Below, piece by piece: positions 20,451 to 32,129 of a DNA stretch of 64,000 nucleotides. The notes beneath the pieces were generated by a model, which was given only the letters and a program-made list of their open reading frames with translations, was not told the DNA's origin and did no database searches. The stretch lies in NCBI GenBank assembly GCA_034440615.1, contig JAOTOM010005139.1, positions 844,501 through 908,500 on the forward strand, in the 5' to 3' direction. Position 1 is the stretch's first letter, and every line of letters starts with the position of its first letter. This DNA is from Ashinkailepas kermadecensis. Lineage: Eukaryota; Arthropoda; Thecostraca; Neolepadidae. Both the position numbers and the translations under genes were made by a program.

Positions 20451-23340
20451 CAGAAAATGAGAGGAGGCCCAAAGACGGAATATAAAGCCAGTGGATATGA
20501 GATGAGGTTTCGGAGACGCAAAAGCAGTCCCTAAAACGGGTAAGATTCCACCAAGATAGAAAAGGATGATCCTGAAAAGTGGCAGGAAGCACCTAATTCG
20601 GAAGAGGGCGATATAAGATTGGAAATGAGACCCTATGATAAACGAGGAAGCCTCTAAAATATGAGAGAAGGGCACTTAGATAAGAGGGATGGCTCCCAGG
20701 CGAGAAAGAAGGCTTTAAGACTGGTAAGAGGGTCCCCAGGAAATGACAAGGTAACTGAAATAGGAAAGGTTGCTTGTAATTTGGGAGAGGAGGTACCTGA
20801 GAGAGAACAGGAATCCACCAGGAGATAAGAGGCCACCCTTAAAATGGGCAAATATATAATCAAAACGCAGAACGGGAGGCTCCGAAGACGTGAGAGGAGG
20901 CCCCTAATTTGAAAAAGAAAGCCTCTAGAAGAGAAAAGGAGGTCCCTGCCGGACTCGAGAGGAGTCCCTCGAGATCGAGTAGGAGGTTTCCAGGGCCGAA
21001 TGAAGCCCCGACGACCGGAAGGAATTCCCAGGAAATGAGAGAAGACACTTAAGATGGGAGTGGCAGGTAGCAGGTATGGAAGGAGGCGAGGTTTCCAAAT
21101 TGAAGATCCCTCAAGACGGGTAAGCTTTGCGAGGACAAAGGAGGCCCACGAGGCGTGGCAGGAGGCCCCTAATTTGGCAGAGGATGCCCCTGGAACATGA
21201 GAGGAAGCCCCATGCCACGTTAAAGGGGCCTTATGATGTGGGAGGAGGCCCTCCAAAACGGGAGAGGAGGACCATTGAATATGGAGGAGGGTAGGATGCA
21301 CGAGAAGACGTCCAAAAGCCGGTAAAAAGGCTCCAGGAAATGAGGCGAGACCCCTAAGACGCGAGAGGAGGTCTATAATTTGCAAGAAGCCCCTGAAATG
21401 CCAGGAATCGTGCCGGGGTACTTGAAAATCACGATATGGGCCCAAAAAGATCCGGCCGGGGCCCCTGAATATCACGCTGAGCCTAGGGGTACCAAAAATT
21501 CACGCTCGGACCATGAAAATCACGCTAGGGGCACGATAGGTAGTACCGTTCCCCAACAGTATCATTGGGACACAAATGAAGCCGGGGCAACGAAAAACAA
21601 TCCGGACATGGATAATCACTCTGGGGCCCCAACAACGACACCAAAAGCATCAAAAACGTATTGGACACCCACAAAGTGTCTAGGTCGCTAAAACTCGAGC
21701 TAGGGATCCAAGCAAATGACGTCGGGACATAAAAGATTACATTGGACTAGAAAAAAAGTCGCGTCGCAGCCCTTGAAAATCTCACTGGACACCAAAAAGG
21801 TCGCGCCTGGACCCAAAAGGTTACAGCTGCCCCAAAAAATCAATTATCAACCGGAATGTCACTCCGCTCCACAACAAAAAATCGGTCAAAGTCCCCCCCA
21901 AAACCCGTTGGGCACTGGAAAAAAACGTGTCAGGGCACCGAAAAAAATCGCACCTGGAAACCGACGAATCGTACCAGGACCGAAAAATATCGCATAAGGA
22001 CCTTTAAGAAAATAGAACTCGATGTCCAAAAGTTCACACCGAGTCTCGATAGAATCGACCCCAGCACCGGAAAATTAAGAACAGGTCCGGAAAAAATTGC
22101 CCGGAGGGCATTTATACTCCGAAAGGTGCCATCGGCTGAAAAAAGTCCTTTGGTGGCCGCAGTGACATATCAAAAGGGCACATGCCCCCTCCCTCCTAAG
22201 AGGGATATGCTCCCAAGAATCGAGCCGAGGCCCCCAAAAGTCGCGCTGGGGCCACACAAATTCGCGTCGGTCCACCAGAATTCGCATAGAGACTCCTAGT
22301 AAATACGCCGGGCCCCAGAAAACTCGCTCCGAGGCATAAAAATCTGCAACAGGAACCGCCGAGATCGCGTTGGGGTCACAGCTAGGTACAACGCGCCCCG
22401 CAAACTGGAACCGGTCCCACCAAATTTCGCGCTCGGACCCACAATTCCCATCGGTAGTACCAAAAATTTGGCCTGGGCATAAAAAATTAACGTCGGGGCT
22501 GCCAACAATTGGCGTCTAGGGCCCCACATAGGCACCGTGTGACCCCCAAAGTCGCATCGGTATCCGAAAAATAAAGCCGGAGCCCTTCAAAATAATGAGG
22601 GATTCCAAAAAAGCCCAGGTCAGGACAATGGTTCTGGAGCACCGAACATGTCATCAGATGCCTTGACAAATCGCGTACGGCATCGAAAAACATACATGGC
22701 GCCAGGGACTCGAAAAAATGAGGCCGGGATTCGGAATTTAAAGAAAATTCAGAAGAGATCCACAAAATCGCGTTGAGCCCAGATAACTGGCGTTGGGTCC
22801 CGGAACCACGCGCCTGGACGCGATAAGTCGCGATAGGACCCAGAAAAAGCCCCGAAATCGTACCGGGACACCACAAATGTGCGTCAGAAGCCCCAAATGA
22901 ACACCGCGGGACCCTAAGAGCACAACGAGGACTGAGAATGCGACTGGCCCTCCAAAGCGCAGTCTCGCAAAAAGCGACAGGACCCGAAAACATGTGTTGT
23001 AGCCATAACTATATATACGGAAACTCTAGAAAACATCATTAAAAAAACACCGGAAGCTCTCAAGGCACACAGGGACCATATGACTGCACAAGGGCCTGAA
23101 AAGAGGCTGGGGCCGCAAAAAGCAACATGGTCCGAAACGAACAAAAATGCCGGGCACTAAGTAAACACATCGAGATCTTTGAAAGCGTCCCGACAACTAA
23201 AAAAGTATTCGGTGCACATAAAAGCAACAAACCCTAATACGAGCAGTAGTTTCGAAAAGGCGTTGGATCTCTAACAAAAATGGATTGGAGCCCTAAGACA
23301 CATCCGTAGACGAAGAAATACGAAACGGGTTCAAAGAAGT
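20451..23340. repeat. Degenerate 28-32-bp repeat tract
   Basis: Units become increasingly diverged: first 'gagaggaggcccctaa'-like, then from about 21400 'aaaaatcgcgctggggcccc'-like. A loose spacing of about 30 bp persists throughout. Open frames here (for example 21475-20654 -) are by-products. Confidence 0.75.
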
Positions 23341-24328
23341 ACACTCAGGCTGGGCCTCGGTTCGGTAGCCAACCTGGAAGCATGTTTAATCAAAGATATG
23401 AGGTGAATCAAAGCTCAGCGGGTATCCGCATTTCTTTACCATAAAATATGGGAAGTAGGGAACTAAGGATGGAATTTAATTCATCGAATTTTCGCAGCGA
23501 ACGACCATACGAAGCATTTGTCACGTCAGATATGGCACAAGTCTATCATGTGGCAATAATTAGCAAAGCGTAGGAGGCCCAGCAGAATCCGTAGCATCGC
23601 ACGAAGTGTGGCGAATGCGCCGAATGCGCAAGATGGGTGTGCACGTGCAATAACGTTGGAGTCGTGGCGACCGGGCACTATGAACCGGAATGTCTGAAAT
23701 TGAGAAATTTTATATTTTAAAGTGATTTGCGTAGGTGTAATTTCAGCAGTGCGAGGTGACTTGTCAAGGGATACCAAAATAATACATACGAACAGGGTGG
23801 GGGAGCTAGGGTGGAAATCAGACGAATCAGAAACGATAGTGATAGATTAGGCCCCTCCACGGGATAATCCAGTCGATCACTAATTATTGTATTTAAAATG
23901 GTACCCTTTGACAAAATAGTGGTCTAAATCGGAAAACTTACGCCCATGGAGCAAGGTCAACATTTCGGGGGAAAATTCCCCCTAACAAACATACAAAACA
24001 ACACCGATGCCCCATATTAAATGGGAGGAACGATGTTTTAAAACGTATTTTCTTCCTACAAAGTTGTCTTCTGTGATTGCAGCCTGCATGATTAGAGCTT
24101 CCCAGCTTCAGTACCTTCTCAACGACATAATTTACAAAACGGTACAGCACAGCGATAACCATGGGCGTGAAGGCGTGGAATTCGAAGGTTTTGCATTATT
24201 TATGCATTATCATTGTTACATTGTTGCATTGCCATTGATGCATTGTTGTTCAATGCTTGTTCTTGCCGTGAATTTATTCGCGGAGGATTTATTATCTTAG
24301 CTTCTGTGCCAAGTGCCTTGCAGCCAGC
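23341..24328. other. Interior hAT sequence with no gene recognised
   Basis: No domain, RNA gene or tandem repeat seen. Confidence 0.4.
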
Positions 24329-24673
24329 ACCAAATGTTATAAAAAAGAAGAAGAAATATATCCCTAAGATGACGATCAGAAAACCAATTAAATTCACCTC
24401 TCGTTGTCGCATTCGCGAAATTGTCGTCCGAGGACTGAGAAATGATCGTTTAAGCTTGATTATGAGATCAAGCTAGTGGGAATTACTAACAGTAGTGATG
24501 AACCTAGCTATATTCAGTTAAACTTGGTGGACATAGAAGTGGGTTGATCAATGGGAGATATCTTTCAGATATGCTCGGCACGAGCCCCACCAGCTCGCTA
24601 CAATCTAGAGGCCAGTGGGAAGATTATTCTCGTCGATAAAGCATAAAGATATTGGTTTGTTTTGGCACTGACG
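24329..24673 (+). repeat. Left arm of a long inverted repeat
   Basis: About 345 bp almost identical (roughly 95% or more by eye) to the reverse complement of 25761-26090. It begins around ACCAAATGTTATAAAAAAGA and ends TTGTTTTGGCACTGACG. This copy lies within the hAT element. Confidence 0.92.
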
Positions 24674-25289
24674 TATTTATCCACATTTGCTTATTTATAC
24701 CCTGGTATGGCTTAGTTCTTAGCGAAAAAAACAAGATTCTTGATATTGCGTTTTGCGTAAATGATGCACCATGCCAAGAACAAACAAGACATCAATATGA
24801 AATCATGTTCCCATTCGGGAACCATGCTAAGAGATTAAAAAGCAATAGGAGGCCCTAACACAGGACCTCCTGGAACAGTGTAATTTGCCAAATATTTCCC
24901 AGAATAGAACAGGTGCCAAGGAAAAAAGCAGTGCTAAAGAAATGTCTTGGACGTTACTTTATGGAATTATACAAATCAAACGAAAACCGAAGACAGAATC
25001 TAGTTCATATAATTCATCAAGATAACTTCTTTTTTTTTAAAGTCTACCTTGCCATAGAGGATGTCATTGTTAATGATATATGGTAACACAGAAAGGTATG
25101 ATGTGCCTGAATGAATGTGTTTTTTTTTCTTCTTTTTTTGTGATGGATTATTTTGTTAGGTTCGTATTCACCCATGCATATTCTGTTTAATAATATTTAT
25201 TTAAAAAAACAGTGGAGGCCCCCTTTTGGGAACAGGAGGCCCCCTATGAACATTGCCCCCCCTGGAAGAATTTCGTGGCGACGCCACTG

Positions 25290-25700
25290 CCTTTGACTGA
25301 AGACTTGTCGTTTAACTGTCCTACACCTCACCTTGTTTAATCTGAATTGATGACCCCGATGTGATACTCTAAACCGAAGAGTATCATTCAAATTGACCTG
25401 ATCTAGCAATTTAACAATTTTGTGCACTTCAATCATGTCCCCCTTAATCTCCTATATTTGAGTGAGCACATATCTAATGCCATAAGCCTTTCTCCATATT
25501 CTAAGTTACCTATTCCACGGATAAGTCTAGTGGCTTTGCGTTGCACTCTTGTCTCTTTCTAACATATCTATATCTTTTTCTAGGTAGGGGCTCCATGCTT
25601 GTACATAATATTCCAAGTGGGGTCGCACATATGCTAAGTACAGATTTTTCATGACTTCCTTGCTCTTATATCTCACACTCTATTAATGAGTCACACTATT
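25290..25700 (-). mobile_element. CR1-like LINE, reverse-transcriptase C-terminal fragment (proximal half)
   Basis: Read on the - strand, an AWSPYLEKDIDMLE-like segment (about 25610-25570) is the conserved CR1/L2 motif. It is followed by GDMIEVHKIVKLLDQVNLND and then KRQVFSQ, interrupted at the hAT junction. A frameshift lies between the first two motifs. Confidence 0.85.
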
Positions 25701-25760
25701 AATAAGTCACACTAGATATTTATCGGAAAGCATGAGCTACCTGGCCTCAGCGGTATATAT

Positions 25761-26090
25761 CGTCAGTGCCAAAACAAACCAATATCTTTATGCTTTATCG
25801 ACGAGAATAATCTTCCCACTGGCCTCTGATTGTAGCGAGCTGGTGGGGCTCGTGCCGAGCATATCTGAAAGATATCTCCCATTGATCAACCCACTTCTAT
25901 GTCCACCAAGTTTAACTGAATATAGCTAGGTTCATCACTACTGTTAGTAATTCCCACTAGCTTGATCTCATAATCGCTTAAACGATCATTTCTCGTCCTC
26001 GGACGACAATTTGCGATGCGACAACAAGGTGAATTGAATTGGTTTTCTGACGTCATCTTAGGATATATTTCTTCTTTTTATAAATTTGGT
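25761..26090 (-). repeat. Right arm of the long inverted repeat
   Basis: Reverse complement of 24329-24673 with a handful of single-base indels. It lies outside the hAT element, beyond the CR1 fragment. Confidence 0.92.
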
Positions 26091-27025
26091 TTCGGGTGAA
26101 CACCCGAACACCAGGTACACGAGGTACACAGGTAGAAGGCTCCGCTTCCCAAAAGGGAGACGCTTCAGCCGACCATCAATTATATAAACTTGAGCCGACC
26201 AATCAGCGTTTGACGACCTCCGCCGATCGTGGCAATAGTAAAGGCCGTAGGGCAAAACTTGTGGAAGCTATTATTCATATATTGTTCCATTGCTCGTGCT
26301 AATTTTCTACAAAGGCATTCTTGCTACTTTAATCTTGATCTTTAATACTACTTTATCACAATGTCACCGCTAACAGGGGAAAAAATTTGATATTTGTGTG
26401 GATGTCACCGGTTTCGCCGCACTAAAGACAAAATTTGTTTGTTTACCATTATCACGATCGACGGAGGTCGTCAAACGCTGATTGGTCGGCTCAAGCGTCT
26501 CCCTTTTTTTATTGGACTAAAATGCTGGAGCGCACCCCTGGCCTCAGCCCTCCAATCCATCAGCACAGACAGCTGATCTCAGCGAAGCATTTCACTCATC
26601 GACTTTTCACCAACCTTGATTTCTGAGTTTTTTTTTGTGGTTGTATTGTGTGGATTGTGTGTTGCGATTCACACAGCTCGACATTTCCCAAAATGAAATG
26701 CCTGGTTATTACCTTTATGCTTTCAATTATTGCACCATTGCTGGTTTTATGTAAGTATTTGAAGCTGTTGTCGTGCAAATGAATTGCCAATGGGAAGCCT
26801 GATCCCAGCTGCGCCGCATTTGAAACGGCTAATTTTGGTATAAGGTTTATTTTTTAAAGTTCTTACTGTAGTGTAGTGGTTTCACACCGCTTATATTTGA
26901 TGGTGAGGCTGGCAAGGACATCTGGTGGGGCATTCTGCAAAGTATGACAACATGAACAACCAGGTTGGGTCTTTTGCGCACCTGATGCACAGCACAGGTC
27001 AAGCAGGAACGTGGCCTATATCAAG
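26091..27025. other. No gene; contains a small inverted repeat
   Basis: About 60 bp at 26178-26240 (TTGAGCCGACCAATCAGCGT...) is inverted at about 26440-26500, giving a foldback with a loop of about 200 bp. Nothing else is recognised. Confidence 0.6.
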
Positions 27026-27027
27026 GT

Positions 27028-28412
27028 AATCTTCAAGTATTACCCCTCATGCTTTCTTTATATCAACAATGCATCAGAGTCACCATCAGCTGACTTCCAG
27101 TCAGCTGTTGGTGACGTCACTCAAACGTACAGAAACAACACTTTCATACGACTGCACTGAATGACCCCAGAGCGTCACCAGGAATATTTATAAGGGGTAA
27201 AACCTAACCTAACCCAACCTAACCTAACAATAACCAAACCTAACCTAACCTAACCTAACAATAACCGGTTAATTTCCAGAACTATGTAAAATGTGATTTT
27301 TTGGATTTTTTTTTTAATACAGGGTATCTTAGCGTAAAAATCATGATGCGACCACTCATTTTCTCTGCAAATGATTACTTTTAAGTCAGCGACGGTTGAT
27401 GACGACTGTCTTGGGGACACGCCATGTTACAAGACACTCCCACCTGCACCTGTTCGCGCAAGAATGGCAGGGCCTCAAACAATTTGGACAAATTACCTCG
27501 TTTGGAAGTACACCATGTTTTCTGAAAAATTATAAGCTTGCCTGATTATCTTCAAAAGAAAGTTTAATAATTTTGTGAGGAACTAGACTGCAACCGGTGC
27601 ACAATGAAGCCATTATTACACTGCCGTGTTCTGCTTACGGTCAAGAGTTCAAAAATTAAATATGAATATATAAATAATACAACAAAATAAAATAACCTAA
27701 CCTAGACTAAGATAATGTAGCATAATATATAAAATATATTATATCATAATATAATCTAACCAAACCTAACCTAACCTAACCGGAAAACCAGAATTATCCG
27801 AAACAAATTTTTTGGCCATGATGTCATCAAATATATTTCAATAAAATAATACAGCATCGCAAGGAATGTCGACCCCACCCTTATTGACGGTGGCTGGCGC
27901 AGTGTGTTGCGAGTATATGCATTCTTGGAGATAATGTCGAATTAAGGCAGAAACATAAGGTTTTCGATGTCAAAGAGTATCAAATTGAGTGCCTGAAGTG
28001 TTGAATGTCTTCTTTATCACGTCTTGACACACCAGGTACTGATAATTATACGTGATGTGCTATGTTTGCAGAGTGAAGATTATGGTCGTGTATTTGTTTG
28101 CCAACTGAAAAATAATTATTTGCGGAGAAAATAAGTGGTCGTATCATGATTTTTACATTAAAATACCCTGTATTAAAAAAAAAAGTCAAAAGAATCGCAT
28201 TTTACCTAGTTCTGGAATAATACCCAATAACCAAATGTAACCTAACCCTTATAAATATTCCTGGTGATGCCCTTGGTTCATTCAGTACACCCAACTGGGG
28301 TGTCTCGATACATTTGAGTAACGTCACTAACAGCTGATTGACAGTCAGCTGATGATGGCTTGGATACATTGTTGAGTTAAAGTGAGTCTGAGGGGTAATA
28401 CTTGAAGAATAT
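27028..28412. mobile_element. 1.4-kb element with about 360-bp inverted terminal arms
   Basis: The left arm starts TCTTCAAGTATTACCCCTCA and runs to about 27390. The right arm (about 28100-28412) is the inverted copy, diverged about 20-25%. Both include the sequence around ATCAGCTGAC, a CCAGGAATATTTATAAGG motif, and an AATACAGGGTAT motif next to a T-run. The centre (27391-28100) has no open frame. Likely a non-autonomous DNA transposon. Confidence 0.8.
27199..27265 (-). repeat. Interstitial TTAGG-type repeats (CCTAA on + strand)
   Basis: Multiple direct copies of AACCT/CCTAA with a few interruptions. The arthropod telomeric unit is TTAGG, so the - strand reads TTAGGTTAGG. Shorter relatives occur at about 27690-27785, and on the opposite strand at about 28730-28860. 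Confidence 0.8.
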
Positions 28413-31080
28413 CTATCAATATAAGTTGACAAGGATGGGAATTAAAGCACTTCTTCATATATTTCATCTCTTGATACTTTTTTTGCACTCCTGGGTTATA
28501 TTGGACATAATGTGCTTCACATGCACTCTGATGCAACAAATTGAAATATGCAGAAGGAACACAAATATCACTAAAAACAAACACAAGACATCCACCAAAG
28601 GATGGGTCATCCTACTTATGGTTACCACTTAAACTAGCCACTTTTACAGTACCACAAGGGTATTATTGTGCTTTAAGATGGTAACAGAAAAGTTTTCATA
28701 CACATTTGCCTCCATAAAGCAAACAAATGGGTTAGGTTTTGTTAGGTTATGTTGGTTTAGGTTTTTTTAAGCTGGAATTTTTTGTTAGTCAGGTTTAAAA
28801 AAAAAAAAATCTCAAAAGCAGCTTATGCTAGGTTATGTTAGGTTGGGTTAGGTTTTATTTGTAATTTGACATTTTTCAGAACAACTTCTTTGCAGACATT
28901 TTTTCTTTGCACATTTTTCAAATTTTATTTTTGTGTTATTTTTCTTCAAAGGGGTTAAGCTAGGCTAGGCTAGCCGCTAGGTTATGTTACATTTGTTTAA
29001 CATTTATTTGTGCATTGAGTCAGGCTGAACAAATAGCAGTTGGGCCAATTTTTTTCATCTGGGCCCACAAATTCATGCTAGAGGGCACACATAAATGCAA
29101 TGAGGACCTGTTGATGCACACAGCAGGCCCAAAAATGCACTGGAGTCCTCCACAGTGCACCAGGTTCAAAAATGACAGGCTTTGAAATATGCATCAGGAC
29201 CCTAAATAAAATCACCAGGAGCCCTCAAAACACACCCTCAAACCTCAAACTATGTTACATAACTCAAAGCCCCTTTTGGTATTATTTTGCTCACAAACTG
29301 AAAAGTAAGCATTTGCACAGAAAATGAGTGGTCCCATCATCTTAGTCACATTGATAAATATTTCATTGGAATGATAAATTCCAAGATTTCATAAAACACC
29401 TTAAAGCACAAATTTACTCCATCAAGCACCCAGATCACAGCCACACACCACACTCAAGCTCAACCACCAGAAATGGTGATGTCAACAAGCCAAGACAGCA
29501 TGCCTGCACACTGGATAGGATGTTCTCCACCAGCTCCAACCCCACCAGCTCAGCCATTGCCAGGCATTGGCAAGCGCATGCCTCACACTGGATAAGATGT
29601 TCTCCACCAGCTCCAACCCCACCAGCTCAGCCATTGCCAGCATCAAATACAATTTGAAAAATGTGCAAAGAAGAAATGTCAACTGCAAAGAAATTGTTCT
29701 GAAAAATTTTACATTAAAAAAACTTGCTTTCAGGTTACCCACATAGTGGGATACCTGATGGTTTTCAACAACATCCTTTGGAGCCAGATAACATTTTAAC
29801 AGTGTGCAGGTTTGCAATCTTGCCACAGGTCTGGACATGTGCAGGATGGGCTGCTATAGTGTTTTTCTGTTCATAAATCTAGTCATTGATGAATTACTGT
29901 AGAGTATTGTTCCTATGATGTCATAAATATCAGTGAGTTCACATGTTGAACACACAAACAACTGAGTTGTGGCATCCTTGCAAAAATGCACTCTGGCTCT
30001 GAGGAAAAGTGCACTCTGGCTCTGAACCTCAAAAGTAAGTTTCCCAGTCTGGGATGGGGTCAGATAACCTCTAAAAAATATGAGGTCAAAGCTATCCTTT
30101 TGATCCTGCATGGAACCTTAGCTATGCACTTTGTATTGATGCAAAAGTAGGATAAAACCGCTCCTTGGAAATCACAATTGTAGTAAAGTTGCACTTTGAG
30201 AAAAATGATTGAATGCCAAGTCTATAAATGTGATTAAAACATGTGAACACTAATTTACATTGAAAATGGTTACTTTTCAGTTTGAGAGCAAAATAAGGTA
30301 ATTTGGGTAACTTTGTGCTTCAAGATGATTTTTTAATTCTTGGAATTTCATTTTCCAATGCCATGTTTATAAATGTGGTTAACATGATGTGACTGACCAC
30401 TCATTTCCTCTCCAAATACTTACTTTTCAGTTGGCAGGCAAAATAACACAAAAAGGGGCTTTGAGTTAGGTAGTATAGCATAACAAGTAATGTCAACTAA
30501 GTCACCATGCTTATCAAGTACGAAGCTGAATAAAGCTAGATCCATTTATGAACCCTTTAGGACCTTTTTTAATTACTGGAACATTCTCTGTATGTCATTC
30601 TTCTTGCATATAGTTTATTCATCACTGACAATCCAGAGAGGAACAAAGAACATCTGCCCTCCTCAATCTCATACTTTTGAGTCAAAGTAGAGGATTGCAA
30701 TTTTATTTGATGGAATTTGAAGTAAAGGTAAAGTTGAATTTAATTTTGATATCTCAAAAAGGTATATTCTTTTGAGATATCAAAAGAGTATATTTGAGAT
30801 ATCAAAAGAGTATATTTGAGATATTCAAAAGAGTATCAATGTGCTTCTTTAAATTAGGAGCCCTTCAGCTTAAATTCTGGGTTTGTGGATGTGTATTGAG
30901 GCAGGGGAACATGTACTCAGGGAAAAGTGGATTGGCCAGCACCATTTTATCCCATGGAGATCATTTTTACATTACAAACAGTATGTATGGGAGCAGGGAC
31001 ATATGCACTTCCTGCTCCCTCCCTGTATTTCCATGCAGATGTATTGAGTAACCACATTTCTTGGTGTTTGAACTGTTACT
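28413..31080. other. CpG-depleted non-coding block
   Basis: By eye only about four CpG dinucleotides are present between 28441 and 31080, although flanking DNA is CpG-rich. No gene is recognised. The block contains a paralogue of 17818-18043 (at 29030-29255), an about 70-bp duplication at 29500-29640 ('ccaccagctccaacccc'), and several copies of a CCACTCATTT...TTTTCAGTTGGCA repeat (about 29290, 30270, 30400). Confidence 0.7.
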
Positions 31081-31679
31081 ACTCTCAAAGCAGCTTTTGG
31101 TTGTATGAAACTGGCCGACTGGCTGCGCCACTGTGTGAGGCACCGACGCTTGGCACCGCCGCCGTCCAGACCGTGCTGGCGGACGTACCGCCGCCACAGT
31201 GTTAACATAATGTTTTTTCGTTAGGTGTGAAATGTCGAAACGAGCACAGTAGGATGTCGAAATTTGCCATGGAATTAGTGTCCTTTAAATGCTTTTGATG
31301 TCTTTCAGACTCAAATTTGAGCCAATGGCGTACTGATGACTGTACTTTTATCATTGGTTTTGCCATTCATAATTTATGAAGAGCTGTATTGTGGATAGGA
31401 ATATAAAATATACATGCAATAAACTGGTGTTGCATGCCATATTACATTATAAGTAATCCTTTTACCTGAAATAGTGCTTGCAAAATGTTTGTGTATCACT
31501 ATCCCTTATCGAGAGCGTGAGTATGGTACTTATGAACGAGATTATGTTAGAAAGGAGACACGAAGACTTCATTAGGACGCATCAAGAAGCAGGATGTGGA
31601 TATTTCTTGGAGAAGGATGTCGATTGAGTGTTCAGAAAGTGGCATATTCCACCCTATTGCACGAATAATTTATCACTGC

Positions 31680-31882
31680 GCCGCCACCACCGGCCAGACC
31701 GTGCTGACGGACGTACCGCCGCCGGCCAGACCGTGCTGGCGGACGTACCGCCACCGCCGGCCAGACCGTGCTGGCGGACGTACCGCCACCACCGGCCAGA
31801 CCGTGCTGGCGGACGTACCGCCACCACCGGCCAGACCGTGCTGGCGGACGTACCGCCACCACCGGCCAGACCGTGCTGGCGG
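31680..31882. repeat. Minisatellite of about 35 bp, about 6 copies, upstream of Ly6 exon
   Basis: The unit contains CCGGCCAGACCGTGCTGGCG followed by GACGTACCGCCACCA. One isolated, diverged unit sits 480 bp upstream at about 31155-31195. Confidence 0.93.
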
Positions 31883-31964
31883 ACGCGCCGCCGCCGGCGG
31901 ATCGGTTCCCAGTGCGGATCGGTTCCCAGTCGGCGACACTGGACGGTGCGGCGCGTGCCGGCAG

Positions 31965-32129
31965 GCGGCGGCAACACTCGACGGTGCTACATGTGCACCT
32001 CCGCCAGCCACACGGCCTGCCAGGACCCGTTCGACTCGCGGCGCGCCACCATGGCCGGCTTTCTGCGCACGTGTCCGGAGCCGGCCGGCGACAAACACAA
32101 GCCGTTCTGCAGGAAGACGCATCAGACAG
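31965..32129 (+). CDS. Ly6 gene, exon encoding the first half of the domain
   Basis: Ends CAG ACA G at 32129 followed by the donor GTGACC. The 3' splice site at 31963-31964 is a guess; the reading frame of the CYMC motif remains open further upstream into a minisatellite. Cysteine codons begin at 31985. Confidence 0.8.

Larger units (their letters stand above)
18788..25289. mobile_element. 6.5-kb hAT-type transposon insertion with 8-bp target duplication
   Basis: The left end is CAAGGGCGTCGCCAC and the right end, inverted, is CAGTGGCGTCGCCAC (13 of 15 identical). CAGTG-like ends are typical of hAT elements. The element is flanked by CCTTTGAC at 18780-18787 and 25290-25297, the 8-bp duplication expected for hAT. 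Removing it restores the CR1 reading frame. Both subterminal regions contain AGGAGGCCCC motifs. No transposase was found inside, so it is non-autonomous; it holds a 21-bp minisatellite, degenerate repeats and one arm of a long inverted repeat. Confidence 0.87.

Noticed and set aside
19048..20460. 470-codon Lys/Arg/Pro-rich frame
   Set aside because: Produced by the 21-bp minisatellite; indels make equally long frames on other phases and on the other strand.
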